Source: Flavobacteriales bacterium (GTDB lineage Bacteria; Bacteroidota; Bacteroidia; Flavobacteriales; Flavobacteriaceae). From it: 39,818 bases of DNA. The stretch covers positions 1 to 39,818 of the forward strand of contig JALSPZ010000145.1 in assembly GCA_026985675.1 (NCBI GenBank). The letters are read 5' to 3'. Below the pieces are notes generated by a model, which was given only the letters and a program-made list of their open reading frames with translations, searched no databases and was not told the origin of the DNA. This document shows positions 17,772 through 25,638 of the stretch, piece after piece. A program made the translations under genes and the position numbers. The stretch's first letter is position 1, and every line of letters begins with the position of its first letter.

Positions 17772-17797
17772 AAAAAGGCGTATTTTTCAATACGCCT
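17772..17797 (-). terminator. Hairpin terminator between rpsP and rimM
   Basis: Nine-base arms (17776-17784 and 17789-17797, core GGCGTATT/AATACGCC) with loop TTTC, followed on the minus strand by a T run at 17776-17772. It sits 32 bases after the rpsP stop and could uncouple bS16 expression from rimM-trmN6 by partial read-through. Confidence 0.8.
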
Positions 17798-17828
17798 AAT
17801 TTACAATTTTGTTAAGAATAATTAAATT

Positions 17829-18428
17829 TTATTCTTCTGTTTTTTCCTCATTATTTCCTTTGGCTTCGGCTGCTACTTCATCAATACTTTGTTCTTTGCT
17901 TAAAGCTTCTTCGATTTCATCGGCAACGCCTTCTGTCGGTTCGGCAGCTTTTTCAGCTTCTGCAATCACTTCTTCATTGGCAGCTTTGTGTGCGGCTGCT
18001 CGAGCTTGATTGATAGCTTTTTCTTTTTCTAATCTTTCAGCTTTTTCCGCTGCACGTTTTCCTTCCACTTCTTCTTTGTGTGCGGCTATTTTAGCTTCTT
18101 TTTCAGCTAACCAAGCTTGAAAACGTTTTTCGGCTTCTTCTTCCGAAAAAGCACCTTTTTGCACGCCAACCAACAAATGTTTTTTCAACATCGCTCCTTT
18201 ATATCTTAATATAGCACGAGCTGTATTGGTGGGTTGTGCTCCGTTAAACAACCATTTAACCGCTGCATCAACGTTCAAAGTGATTTCGGCAGGAACTTTT
18301 GTAGGATTATAGGTTCCTAATTTTTCTAAAAACTTACCATCTCTCTTTACTCTGGAATCGGCTGCAACGATCCAATAAAAGGGTTTTCCTTTTTTACCAT
18401 GTCTTTGTAATCTTATTTTTACAGGCAT
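17829..18428 (-). CDS. rpsP: 30S ribosomal protein bS16 with long charged tail
   Basis: The first 80 or so residues are canonical bS16: M-P-V-K-I-R-L-Q-R-H-G-K-K-G-K-P-F-Y-W-I-V-A-A-D, then R-D-G-K-F-L-E-K-L-G-T-Y-N-P and the W-L-F-N-G-A-Q-P-T-N-T segment. The remaining 110-odd residues are an Ala/Glu/Lys-rich extension, likely a long helix or coiled coil followed by an acidic disordered tail (E-E-K-T-E-E end). Classical bS16 is about 80-90 residues; extended forms are usual in Bacteroidota. A small GAAGGT/ACCTTC hairpin lies in its leader (18445-18461), and its promoter is divergent from the cytochrome gene. Confidence 0.96.
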   Translation of the reverse strand: MPVKIRLQRHGKKGKPFYWIVAADSRVKRDGKFLEKLGTYNPTKVPAEITLNVDAAVKWLFNGAQPTNTARAILRYKGAMLKKHLLVGVQKGAFSEEEAEKRFQAWLAEKEAKIAAHKEEVEGKRAAEKAERLEKEKAINQARAAAHKAANEEVIAEAEKAAEPTEGVADEIEEALSKEQSIDEVAAEAKGNNEEKTEE

Positions 18429-18444
18429 AACTTATTTGTTTTGT

Positions 18445-18461
18445 GAAGGTTCCCGACCTTC
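18445..18461 (-). promoter_or_regulatory. Small leader hairpin of the bS16 message
   Basis: GAAGGT and ACCTTC form a 6-bp stem with a 5-base loop, between the candidate -7 box and the rpsP start. It is the only GC-rich segment of the leader. A role in ribosomal-protein autoregulation is possible but unsupported. Confidence 0.3.
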
Positions 18462-18483
18462 GGTTACTAATTATTTTGAGTGG

Positions 18484-18491
18484 CAAAAGTA
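18484..18491 (-). promoter_or_regulatory. Candidate -7 box for rpsP
   Basis: On the minus strand this reads TACTTTTG, matching TAnnTTTG, 55 bases before the rpsP start. It would give a leader containing the small hairpin. Confidence 0.4.
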
Positions 18492-18549
18492 ATAATTTTT
18501 TTGAAAATATCATATGGATTATAAAAATAAATTTTAAAGGCTTTTTTCT

Positions 18550-18557
18550 TATATTTG
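18550..18557 (+). promoter_or_regulatory. Candidate -7 box for the cytochrome/DUF5777 operon
   Basis: TATATTTG matches TAnnTTTG, 22 bases before the ATG at 18580. No -33 TTG at standard spacing. Confidence 0.45.
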
Positions 18558-18579
18558 AATCCTTAAAAAAAATAGTTTT

Positions 18580-19767
18580 ATGAAATCTTTTCTAATAATA
18601 TTCGCTTTCTTATTTCCACTGACTTTTTATTCCCAAACTTGGAATGCCCCTACCGAAACTAAAAACATAAGTAATCCAGTAGCATACAGCCCGGAAGTTT
18701 ATAAGCAAGGACAAAAAATCTATAATAATTTATGCAAAAGTTGTCACGGCATCGATGGAAAAGGAGATCCTGTTATGGTCAAAACACTAAATCCTCCTCC
18801 AGCGGATTTTACCCGTGAGAGTTTTCAAAAACAATCCGACGGCGAAATTTTTTGGAAACTCTCCGAAGGAAAAGGCGTAATGGCTGCCTATAAAAATATG
18901 CTATCGGAAAAAGAACGTTGGGCGGTTATTCATTATATTCGGAATTTTAAAAATACTACCGAAAATACCGAAACGCTTCAAGCAACTACTGAAAAAGAAA
19001 CTATCGAAAGTTTTCCTTTTACGGGATTAATAAATAATCAAACAACACATATTATCAGACCTAAGGGATTTGGGTTGGTTATTCAACACAGATTTGGTGC
19101 TACAAAATTTAATGAAGAGTTCATAACAAATTTTATGGGATTGGATTTGGCAGCCAATATACGTTTTGGTTTTCAAATTCCGATAAATGAAAAACTTTAT
19201 ACCGAAATCGGGAGAACTCGTTACGGAAAATTTTATGACTGGGGAACCAAATACAAAATTGCCTCCCAAACCGAAAAATTTCCGGTTAGTATCGCATTAT
19301 ATGAAAATATAGCCCTTACCACCGAAAAAACGCCACAATACCCCGACGGAACTACTTTTGTCAACGGAGAAATTTTTCAATACAAATTTGCACACCGCTT
19401 ACGTTATGATACCCAACTGCTGGTTTCTCGTAAATTTAACAATTGGTTTAGCGGACAAATAGGTGCGCAATTTGTTTGGATTAATTTATTTCCCGTAGGC
19501 GACAAACCTTATGTATGGGCAGTACCCCTTAGTCTGCGATTTAAAACCGGTTTGCGTTCGGCAATCGATGTGGAATTTACACCCAATTCTCATAAACATA
19601 CGATGCCTATGTCGTTGGCTTATGAAGTTGCCAGCAGCGGAAATCATATTTTCCAAATTACCATAACCAATACAGACAGAATTTTACCACAAAATATTCT
19701 GACCACCGAGAGCTTAAAACACAAAGACGGTTTTATGTTGGGTTTTAATTTAATTCGTTATTTCTAA
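18580..19767 (+). CDS. c-type cytochrome fused to a DUF5777 beta-barrel
   Basis: A 395-residue exported fusion protein. After a signal peptide (M-K-S-F-L-I-I-F-A-F-L-F-P-L-T-F then Y-S-Q), residues about 38-125 form a monohaem cytochrome c domain: haem motif C-K-S-C-H (Cys52, Cys55, His56), the probable axial Met101 in G-K-G-V-M-A-A-Y-K, and the closing helix E-R-W-A-V-I-H-Y-I-R. Residues about 140-395 match the DUF5777 beta-barrel family: Q-H-R-F-G-A, G-L-D-L-A-A-N-I-R-F-G and a final A-S-S-G-N-H-I-F-Q-I. DUF5777 proteins are usually encoded beside cytochromes, not fused to them. Electron transfer at the outer membrane is an inference. A haem lipoprotein gene follows 12 bases downstream. Confidence 0.82.
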   Translation: MKSFLIIFAFLFPLTFYSQTWNAPTETKNISNPVAYSPEVYKQGQKIYNNLCKSCHGIDGKGDPVMVKTLNPPPADFTRESFQKQSDGEIFWKLSEGKGVMAAYKNMLSEKERWAVIHYIRNFKNTTENTETLQATTEKETIESFPFTGLINNQTTHIIRPKGFGLVIQHRFGATKFNEEFITNFMGLDLAANIRFGFQIPINEKLYTEIGRTRYGKFYDWGTKYKIASQTEKFPVSIALYENIALTTEKTPQYPDGTTFVNGEIFQYKFAHRLRYDTQLLVSRKFNNWFSGQIGAQFVWINLFPVGDKPYVWAVPLSLRFKTGLRSAIDVEFTPNSHKHTMPMSLAYEVASSGNHIFQITITNTDRILPQNILTTESLKHKDGFMLGFNLIRYF

Positions 19768-19779
19768 AAATCAAATCAA

Positions 19780-20175
19780 ATGAAAAAAATATTTTATAGC
19801 TTAATATTTGTTGTGTTCCTTACAAATTCTTGCACAAAAGACGAAGGACCCGTATTGCCGGAAGTTGAAATCAATGAAGTAAGTTTTTCAAACGATATTC
19901 AACCTATTTTTGACAACAACTGCATCAGTTGTCACCCTTCATCCGGGAATTTGGATTTAACCGCAGGCAATTCGTATAATCAATTGGTCAATATAAATGC
20001 TTCGGGATATACGGCAATTCGGGTAATTCCCAACGAACCCGAAAATTCCGTTTTGTATAAAAAAATTGATGGCTCCGGCACCTACGGAAGCAATATGCCC
20101 TTGGGAGGAAGCTTAAATGCCAATGAAGTGGAATTAATAAGATTATGGATTGAACAAGGCGCTAAAAACAACTGA
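19780..20175 (+). CDS. Monohaem cytochrome c-like lipoprotein
   Basis: A 131-residue lipoprotein: signal peptide with lipobox ending at Cys18 (F-L-T-N-S-C). The mature protein has S-F-S-N-D-I-Q-P-I-F-D-N-N-C-I-S-C-H, in which Cys48, Cys51 and His52 make the haem site, and S-N-M-P-L-G-G supplying a probable axial Met106. The last helix reads N-E-V-E-L-I-R-L-W-I-E-Q-G-A. This fits the small planctomycete-type/c-type cytochrome lipoproteins common in Bacteroidota. It follows the cytochrome-DUF5777 fusion by 12 bases and is almost certainly cotranscribed, so the two may relay electrons across the periplasm or outer membrane. Redox partner unknown. Confidence 0.85.
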   Translation: MKKIFYSLIFVVFLTNSCTKDEGPVLPEVEINEVSFSNDIQPIFDNNCISCHPSSGNLDLTAGNSYNQLVNINASGYTAIRVIPNEPENSVLYKKIDGSGTYGSNMPLGGSLNANEVELIRLWIEQGAKNN

Positions 20176-20224
20176 CAATCATTGATTTATATCATTAAGA
20201 TTCAACTAAATACGAAATAAAACT

Positions 20225-21085
20225 ATGAAAATATATCCTATTATTCATCAAAATTTTAAACTGGACGGTGGTGCAATGTTCGGAGTAGTTCCCAAAGTAA
20301 TTTGGCAACGAACCAATCCCGCCGACGAAGATAATCTCATCGATATGACTACTCGAAGTCTATTGATAGAGGACGGCAATCAATTGATTTTGATTGATAC
20401 CGGAATGGGCAATAAACAATCGGACAAATTTTTTAGTTATTATAAACCTACCAAGCTTAATTCTTTTGATGAAACCCTTAAAAAATATGGTTTTCACAGA
20501 AATGATATCACCGATGTATTTATGACACATTTGCATTTTGATCATTGTGGAGGTTCCATTGTTCGTAATGATAAAGGTTTTTATGAACCCGCTTTCAAAA
20601 ATGCTAAATTTTGGTCTAACAAAAAACATTGGGAATGGGCTGTGCATCCGAATCCCCGCGAAAAAGCAAGTTTTCTGAAAGAAAATATTTTGCCTATTGA
20701 AGAAAGCGGTCAATTAAATTTTATTGATACTCCCGAAAATGGAAGAGAAATTCATTCCGGCGATTTAAAATTTGATATCATTTTTGTTGATGGGCATACG
20801 GAAAAACAAATGTTGCCAAAAATCGAATATAAAGGAAAAACTTTGGTTTTTATGGCTGATTTATTACCGACAACCGGACATATTCCTTTGCCTTATGTAA
20901 TGGGATATGACACACGCCCTTTGATAACAATGGAAGAAAGACAGGAAATTTTCAATAAAGCAGCCGAAGAAAATTGGTTGTTAGTATTGGAGCACGATCC
21001 GTATCACGAAATTTGTACGTTAAAAAAAACTGAAAAAGGTCCTCGTTTGGACAAAATTTATACCTTTGAAGAAATTTTTAATTAA
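20225..21085 (+). CDS. MBL-fold metallo-hydrolase (lactonase-like)
   Basis: A 286-residue metallo-beta-lactamase-fold enzyme without a signal peptide. The zinc motif H-L-H-F-D-H gives His102, His104, Asp106 and His107; later ligands are the His of V-D-G-H-T-E, the Asp of F-M-A-D-L-L and the His of L-E-H-D-P-Y-H. This arrangement and length resemble the AHL-lactonase-like subgroup, but the substrate cannot be deduced. The start at 20225 is supported by the immediate first beta strand (M-K-I-Y-P-I-I-H). It lies 49 bases after the haem lipoprotein and 17 bases before the S8 protease, so it may be read with either. Confidence 0.88.
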   Translation: MKIYPIIHQNFKLDGGAMFGVVPKVIWQRTNPADEDNLIDMTTRSLLIEDGNQLILIDTGMGNKQSDKFFSYYKPTKLNSFDETLKKYGFHRNDITDVFMTHLHFDHCGGSIVRNDKGFYEPAFKNAKFWSNKKHWEWAVHPNPREKASFLKENILPIEESGQLNFIDTPENGREIHSGDLKFDIIFVDGHTEKQMLPKIEYKGKTLVFMADLLPTTGHIPLPYVMGYDTRPLITMEERQEIFNKAAEENWLLVLEHDPYHEICTLKKTEKGPRLDKIYTFEEIFN

Positions 21086-21102
21086 TGTAAATTTATATTC
21101 GT

Positions 21103-22821
21103 ATGAAACACTCTAAATTTTTTGCAGTAATAGCATTATCCGGACTGAGTTTAATGGGCTGTGCTACCGGAAAAAAAGTTGTAAATTCAACAGCAGAACA
21201 AAATACTTCTACCGATTCAACTGAAATTTACGAACCTTTACCCCAAAAATTCACAACTGTTTTTGAAGGGGAAGGCTTAAAAAACTGGCAACATACCAAT
21301 CCGTTTGACAGCTATATGCCGGGAATGAGCACTGACAAAGCTTACCAAACTATCCTTAAAGATTTACCGGCTACCGAAGTAATCGTTGCCGTAGTTGATG
21401 CAGGAATTGATATTAATCATCCCGATTTGAAAGGTGTTATTTGGACCAATGAAGACGAAATTCCCGGAAACGGAATTGATGATGATCACAACGGTTATGT
21501 TGATGATATTCACGGTTGGAATTTCTTAGGGAGCAAAGATGGAAAAATGGCAGGACCTGAACAATTGGAATTAACCAGAATAGTTGCCAAGTATAGAAAA
21601 CAATGGAAAGATAAAAGTATTGCCGATATCCCCGCCGAGGATAGAGAAATGTTTAAACTCTATCAAAGAGCTGAAAAAGACTTGGCTAAACAATTGGCAG
21701 ACGCAAAAAAACTTGAACAACGTTTGGCTTTCTACAAAATGATGTGGAATCAAACACAAGAAACTTTGAAAAAAGCAATGAAGACGGATAAACTTACCAA
21801 AGAAAGTGTTAAAAATTTTAAAACAACCGAACCGGAAGTCATTAAAGCCAAAGAAGCTTACTTAAACGGTATTGAAGATTATATAAAAAGATTCCAAAAT
21901 TACGTTGACGGACAATTAAAATACAATTTAAATGTAGATTTCAATGGAAGAATACAAGGAGACAACCCTGATGATTTTAACGATAGAAATTACGGAAATC
22001 CCAATGTAATTCCACCTAATAAAGATGAGCTTCACGGAACACATGTTGCCGGTATTATTGCACAAGTTAGAAACAATGGAATAGGTGGAGACGGAGTAGC
22101 GGATCATGTAAAAATTATGTCGGTTAGAGCAGTTCCCGATGGCGACGAGTATGATAAAGATATAGCCCTTGCTTTTCGATATGCCGTTGATAACGGCGCA
22201 AAAGTTATCAATACAAGTTTTGGAAAATATTATTCTCCTCATAAAGATTGGGTTTGGGACGCTATCAAATATGCTGCCGACCATGATGTGTTGATTGTTA
22301 ATGCCGCCGGAAACGATGGAAAGGACATGGATAAATATGGTGATGAAATAAGTTATCCAAATGATGGTGATGTTGCAGGAAAAGAAATTGCCGACAATTT
22401 CTTAAATGTTGGAGCCATTGGTCCCGATTATGGTGCTGATATGGTAGCTTCTTTTAGTAATTATGGTAAAACAACTGTTGATATTTTTTCTCCGGGACAA
22501 AAAATTTATGCTACGGTTCCTTTTGGCGAATATAAATTTTTACAAGGAACATCAATGGCTTCCCCGGATGTGGCGGGAGTAGCAGCTGTAATTCGTTCTC
22601 GTTTTCCTGATTTATCCGCTGCGGAAGTTAAAAAAATTATTATGAATTCTTCTTTACAACCACAGCATTTAGTTATTAAACCCCAAGAAGATGATTATAA
22701 AGGAAAGCCCCAATTGGTTCCTTTCTCTTCTTTAAGTAAATCCGGTGGAATAGTGAATTTATACAACGCCTTGCTTTTAGCGAAAGAAATGTCAGAAGCA
22801 AAAAAGGCTGAAAACAAATAA
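21103..22821 (+). CDS. Subtilisin-like S8 protease lipoprotein with large insertion
   Basis: A 572-residue S8 serine peptidase with a lipoprotein signal (L-S-L-M-G-C, Cys20), so probably anchored in the cell envelope. The catalytic triad is Asp99 (V-A-V-V-D-A-G-I), His311 (H-G-T-H-V-A-G) and Ser484 (G-T-S-M-A-S-P), with oxyanion Asn403 (A-A-G-N-D). The Asp-His gap is about 210 residues, far longer than in subtilisin; residues about 145-280 are a Lys/Glu-rich, mainly helical insert. N-E-D-E-I-P-G-N-G-I-D-D-D-H-N-G-Y-V-D-D after Asp99 is an acidic, likely calcium-binding loop common in Bacteroidota relatives. There is no T9SS sorting domain. A strong terminator follows. Confidence 0.93.
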   Translation: MKHSKFFAVIALSGLSLMGCATGKKVVNSTAEQNTSTDSTEIYEPLPQKFTTVFEGEGLKNWQHTNPFDSYMPGMSTDKAYQTILKDLPATEVIVAVVDAGIDINHPDLKGVIWTNEDEIPGNGIDDDHNGYVDDIHGWNFLGSKDGKMAGPEQLELTRIVAKYRKQWKDKSIADIPAEDREMFKLYQRAEKDLAKQLADAKKLEQRLAFYKMMWNQTQETLKKAMKTDKLTKESVKNFKTTEPEVIKAKEAYLNGIEDYIKRFQNYVDGQLKYNLNVDFNGRIQGDNPDDFNDRNYGNPNVIPPNKDELHGTHVAGIIAQVRNNGIGGDGVADHVKIMSVRAVPDGDEYDKDIALAFRYAVDNGAKVINTSFGKYYSPHKDWVWDAIKYAADHDVLIVNAAGNDGKDMDKYGDEISYPNDGDVAGKEIADNFLNVGAIGPDYGADMVASFSNYGKTTVDIFSPGQKIYATVPFGEYKFLQGTSMASPDVAGVAAVIRSRFPDLSAAEVKKIIMNSSLQPQHLVIKPQEDDYKGKPQLVPFSSLSKSGGIVNLYNALLLAKEMSEAKKAENK

Positions 22822-22845
22822 ATTTTTTAGGAATCTAAACAAAAG

Positions 22846-22872
22846 TAGCCGCTCACTTGAGCGGCTATTTTT
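22846..22872 (+). terminator. Terminator after the S8 protease gene
   Basis: TAGCCGCTC (22846-22854), loop ACTT, GAGCGGCTA (22859-22867), then five T. On the minus strand the stem is followed by CTTTT, so it may also end the convergent ssb message. Confidence 0.88.
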
Positions 22873-22896
22873 GTTAACTTATAAATTAATTAATAA

Positions 22897-23232
22897 CTAA
22901 TTTTTGGAAAAAAACATTATTTCATTTATAGAAATTTCCGTTATAAAACGTCTTTCGCCTTTTTCCGTTTCATAAGAACGGTTGACCAATTTTCCTTCAA
23001 TGGCTATTTGTTTTCCTTTATCAACATAATTTTCTATAAGTTCGGCTGTCTTACCCCAAGCAACTATATTGTGCCAATAGGTTTGTTCAACTCTTTCGCC
23101 TTTTGCATTGGTATATGCCTCGTTGGTTGCTAACGAAAAACGTGCCATTTTGTTTCCATTTTCCAAATTTTTGATTTCAGGTGTTTGACCTACGTGTCCG
23201 ATTAACTGAACTTTGTTTTGTAATGTACTCAT
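22897..23232 (-). CDS. ssb: Single-stranded DNA-binding protein, short form without acidic tail
   Basis: A 111-residue OB-fold SSB: L-Q-N-K-V-Q-L-I-G-H-V-G-Q-T-P-E, R-F-S-L-A-T-N-E, T-Y-W-H-N-I-V-A-W-G-K-T-A and V-D-K-G-K-Q-I-A-I-E-G-K-L are all standard. It stops right after the OB fold (I-M-F-F-S-K-N), so it lacks the disordered linker and the acidic D-D-x-P-F tail by which replicative SSBs recruit other proteins. It may be an accessory or competence-type SSB, with a full-length paralogue elsewhere; that cannot be tested here. Its promoter region has a TATGTTTG box and a striking inverted repeat just upstream. Confidence 0.93.
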   Translation of the reverse strand: MSTLQNKVQLIGHVGQTPEIKNLENGNKMARFSLATNEAYTNAKGERVEQTYWHNIVAWGKTAELIENYVDKGKQIAIEGKLVNRSYETEKGERRFITEISINEIMFFSKN

Positions 23233-23302
23233 AATAATAAATTTTAAGTGTTAATAAATAAATTAAATTTTACGTGCTGCGATTCATTTTTGAATTACAC
23301 TG

Positions 23303-23310
23303 CAAACATA
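23303..23310 (-). promoter_or_regulatory. Candidate -7 box for ssb
   Basis: On the minus strand it reads TATGTTTG, matching TAnnTTTG, 70 bases before the ssb start. Confidence 0.45.
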
Positions 23311-23325
23311 CGACGTCTTGGAAAA

Positions 23326-23360
23326 ATTATTCGGTTAATAAGTGCTTACTTCCGAATAAT
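23326..23360. promoter_or_regulatory. Candidate operator: inverted repeat upstream of ssb
   Basis: ATTATTCGG (23326-23334) and CCGAATAAT (23352-23360) are perfect inverted copies with 17 bases between. Relative to the ssb -7 box they cover the -33 region and just upstream, where a dimeric regulator could act. Two copies of TTTGTAAATG follow immediately. Confidence 0.4.
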
Positions 23361-23490
23361 TTCGTTTGTAAATGTTTGTAAATGATAAAGTTACTGATTT
23401 TTAATTAATTATAAAAACAAAATTTTAATATATTTTTTAAACTTTTAGAAAGAAGAAGAACAAATCTTATAAGCATTCCACTTTTACTAT

Positions 23491-23527
23491 AAAAAAACAA
23501 AGCCGGATAATTTACCCGACTTTGTTT
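23491..23527 (-). terminator. Terminator after the T9SS cargo gene
   Basis: AAACAAAG plus CGG (arms 23495-23506 and 23516-23527) forms a hairpin with one wobble pair on the minus strand, where it is followed by a run of T (23497-23491). It lies 21 bases past the stop codon. Confidence 0.8.
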
Positions 23528-23548
23528 AAAATAATGATTTATTAAAAT

Positions 23549-25462
23549 TTATTTTTTGATAATTTGCTTGGTTCCTACTGTCTTATCTGTTGTTATTTTT
23601 AAGATATAATTACCTGCTGGCAAATTACCTAAATCAATTTGGGTACTCATACCATTAGTATCTTGCGACATAAGGGTTTGTCCGGCAATATTAACTACGC
23701 TAACATTTAAAATATTTTCTTCCGCTTTAAGTAACAAAACATTATTGGTAGGGTTAGGATAAACTTTTAAACCTTCAATAACATTGTCGGATATGGAAAG
23801 AGTAGTTCCATAAATAGCACAAATTGAGTATTCATCAGCTTGAACATTTCCTAGTAAACTTGCTGTTCCGGTAGTTTTATCAATACTATAAAGTCCGGAA
23901 CTGTTGTTTCCATTTCCGTCTCCAAAATACAATGTTCCATATAAATTACCGGTTGAAGGATCTCCTCCAATATCTTGTGCATAATTCAAATCTACACCTA
24001 AAGCTCCTATAATTGAAGAATTACCTGTCGTTTTATCAATTGAATATAAGTTATCATCGGATAAATCTATACCAAAAAGATTTTCATTATCATCTTTAGC
24101 CAGTCCAATAATTATACCTGCGTTATTCATAGGTCCTACCGGTTGCACTTCTAATAAAGGACTCGTAATAATATATAATTCCGTTGCTGTTGTAACATAA
24201 ACACCGGATGATGTTCCTACAATGCCTGTTATAACATCTGAAATTCCGGAAATTTTACCATATTTATATGCGCTACCGGTTCCGTCTATAAAATACAAAT
24301 TATTAGTTGCGTATTCAACACCTACCAAAAAGTCATCAATAAAATCACCGGCTATTAAGAAATCGTTTGTTGATAAAGGTCCTACATCGGTTGTAGCGGC
24401 AGAGGGTAAATCAAAAGTTGATAAATTATTTTCATTACCCGATAAGTCTGCATCAAACGCAATAAAAGAATAGACTTTATCCATAGCATAAGATGATGCA
24501 TAATCTACAATATTTAAAGGAGCAGTATAAGAATCATTGGTATTGTCGGCATCCCCGCTTAAAGCAACAGATGCGGTCAAAGTATAAGTTCCCACCGGCA
24601 AATTGGCAGTAGCGGTACTTATTACTTCATACGCTCCTACTGAACCTAGGGTTGCTCCGGTAACATTTATAGTTTCATTAAAAACTTCCGTATTGGTAGC
24701 GTCAGATATTGAAAAAGTTACATCAAAATCATTCTGAACATTTAATCCCGGATTAAAAACAGTTGCTTTTAAAGCAAAATCTTGATTGGCTTGAAAAGTT
24801 CCGGGAAAAACATCAACTATTGCGAGATCATTGTCATCCGGAGTATAGAGCATCACATTATCAACTGCCCAATACCATTCCCAATCTGCATTATAATGAT
24901 GGAATCTCACTTGAAAATTAACATTTTTATAAGCAGTTACATCAATTAATTGATGGTCAGGCGAACCCCAAGCTCCTATACCTGAGCTAGTTGTATAAAC
25001 ATTTACCCACTGGGTTCCGTCAAATACATCTACATCCGCAACATCAGCTCCAGTATTAGTTTCAAAATAGTGATCAAAAGATAAAAATACAACGTTTGCA
25101 GCACTTATATCCACAACCGGTGAGTGAAGTTCCGTATCAATTGTATTTCCTTGACCTGCGGCATCACTATCCGTCATTACAAACGGGGTACCGTCTAGTG
25201 TATTTCCGTTATAGTCTGTAACTCCCATCCAAGGACCGTTTCCCGAATTATCCACTACGGTCCATGATGAAGGAATTCCAGAGTCAAAATTTTCCGATAA
25301 ATAAGTAGTGGCATTCGGACTTCTTAAATGATCAAAATGGTGCTCTACCGGTTTAACACGGTTTAAATAAGCTCTCTCCGCTTCTTTTGTAAGCAGTCTG
25401 TTGTTTTGAGCGGTTAAAGCAACCAAAACAAAACTCATCAATAAGGTAATTGTTTTTTTCAT
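23549..25462 (-). CDS. T9SS-exported protein: cleaved-adhesin-like and beta-propeller-like domains
   Basis: A 637-residue secreted protein. It has a signal peptide (M-K-K-T-I-T-L-L-M-S-F-V-L-V-A-L then T-A-Q). Residues about 55-210 have the jelly-roll pattern of the cleaved-adhesin/MAM-like family (S-E-N-F-D-S-G-I-P-S-S-W-T-V-V-D and W-Y-W-A-V-D-N-V). Residues about 215-320 resemble a CARDB/Ig-like domain, and about 330-555 hold repeated strands such as G-L-Y-S-I-D-K-T-T-G and N-L-Y-S-I-D-K-T-T-G, suggesting a propeller. The last 75 residues are the type IX sorting domain (L-K-V-Y-P-N-P-T-N-N through the K-Q-I-I-K-K end), so the protein is moved to the surface and its tail removed. No protease triad is visible; a binding or adhesive role is inferred. 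Confidence 0.85.
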   Translation of the reverse strand: MKKTITLLMSFVLVALTAQNNRLLTKEAERAYLNRVKPVEHHFDHLRSPNATTYLSENFDSGIPSSWTVVDNSGNGPWMGVTDYNGNTLDGTPFVMTDSDAAGQGNTIDTELHSPVVDISAANVVFLSFDHYFETNTGADVADVDVFDGTQWVNVYTTSSGIGAWGSPDHQLIDVTAYKNVNFQVRFHHYNADWEWYWAVDNVMLYTPDDNDLAIVDVFPGTFQANQDFALKATVFNPGLNVQNDFDVTFSISDATNTEVFNETINVTGATLGSVGAYEVISTATANLPVGTYTLTASVALSGDADNTNDSYTAPLNIVDYASSYAMDKVYSFIAFDADLSGNENNLSTFDLPSAATTDVGPLSTNDFLIAGDFIDDFLVGVEYATNNLYFIDGTGSAYKYGKISGISDVITGIVGTSSGVYVTTATELYIITSPLLEVQPVGPMNNAGIIIGLAKDDNENLFGIDLSDDNLYSIDKTTGNSSIIGALGVDLNYAQDIGGDPSTGNLYGTLYFGDGNGNNSSGLYSIDKTTGTASLLGNVQADEYSICAIYGTTLSISDNVIEGLKVYPNPTNNVLLLKAEENILNVSVVNIAGQTLMSQDTNGMSTQIDLGNLPAGNYILKITTDKTVGTKQIIKK

Positions 25463-25486
25463 AATATTAAATATTTTTAAATGTGT

Positions 25487-25518
25487 TAAATATAAAAAAA
25501 TAAAACTTTTAAACCAAA
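25487..25518 (-). promoter_or_regulatory. Candidate promoter of the T9SS cargo gene
   Basis: On the minus strand TTTG (25518-25515) is followed after 20 bases by TATATTTA (25494-25487), one mismatch from TAnnTTTG. It is the only candidate here with both boxes at a plausible spacing, 24 bases before the ATG. Confidence 0.45.
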
Positions 25519-25638
25519 TTTTTTATAATAAATGTAAGTTTTATTAAAAAAATAATTATTAAAAGCAATGTTTAATTAGTATTATAAAAATTTTATAATA
25601 AAAAATGAATCTTGTTTAAAAAAGAAAACAAAAAATAA

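Larger units (their letters stand above)
23233..23548. other. Gene-free region: ssb promoter, inverted repeat and a terminator
   Basis: This 316-base gap holds the ssb -7 box, a 9-bp inverted repeat, a tandem 10-bp repeat TTTGTAAATG (23365-23384), and the terminator of the T9SS cargo gene. No coding sequence is seen. Confidence 0.7.

Noticed and set aside
25580-25600. Perfect AT-only palindrome TATTATAAAAATTTTATAATA as a terminator of the MATE gene
   Set aside because: It consists only of A and T with almost no loop, is not followed by a T run on the minus strand, and such palindromes are expected by chance here.
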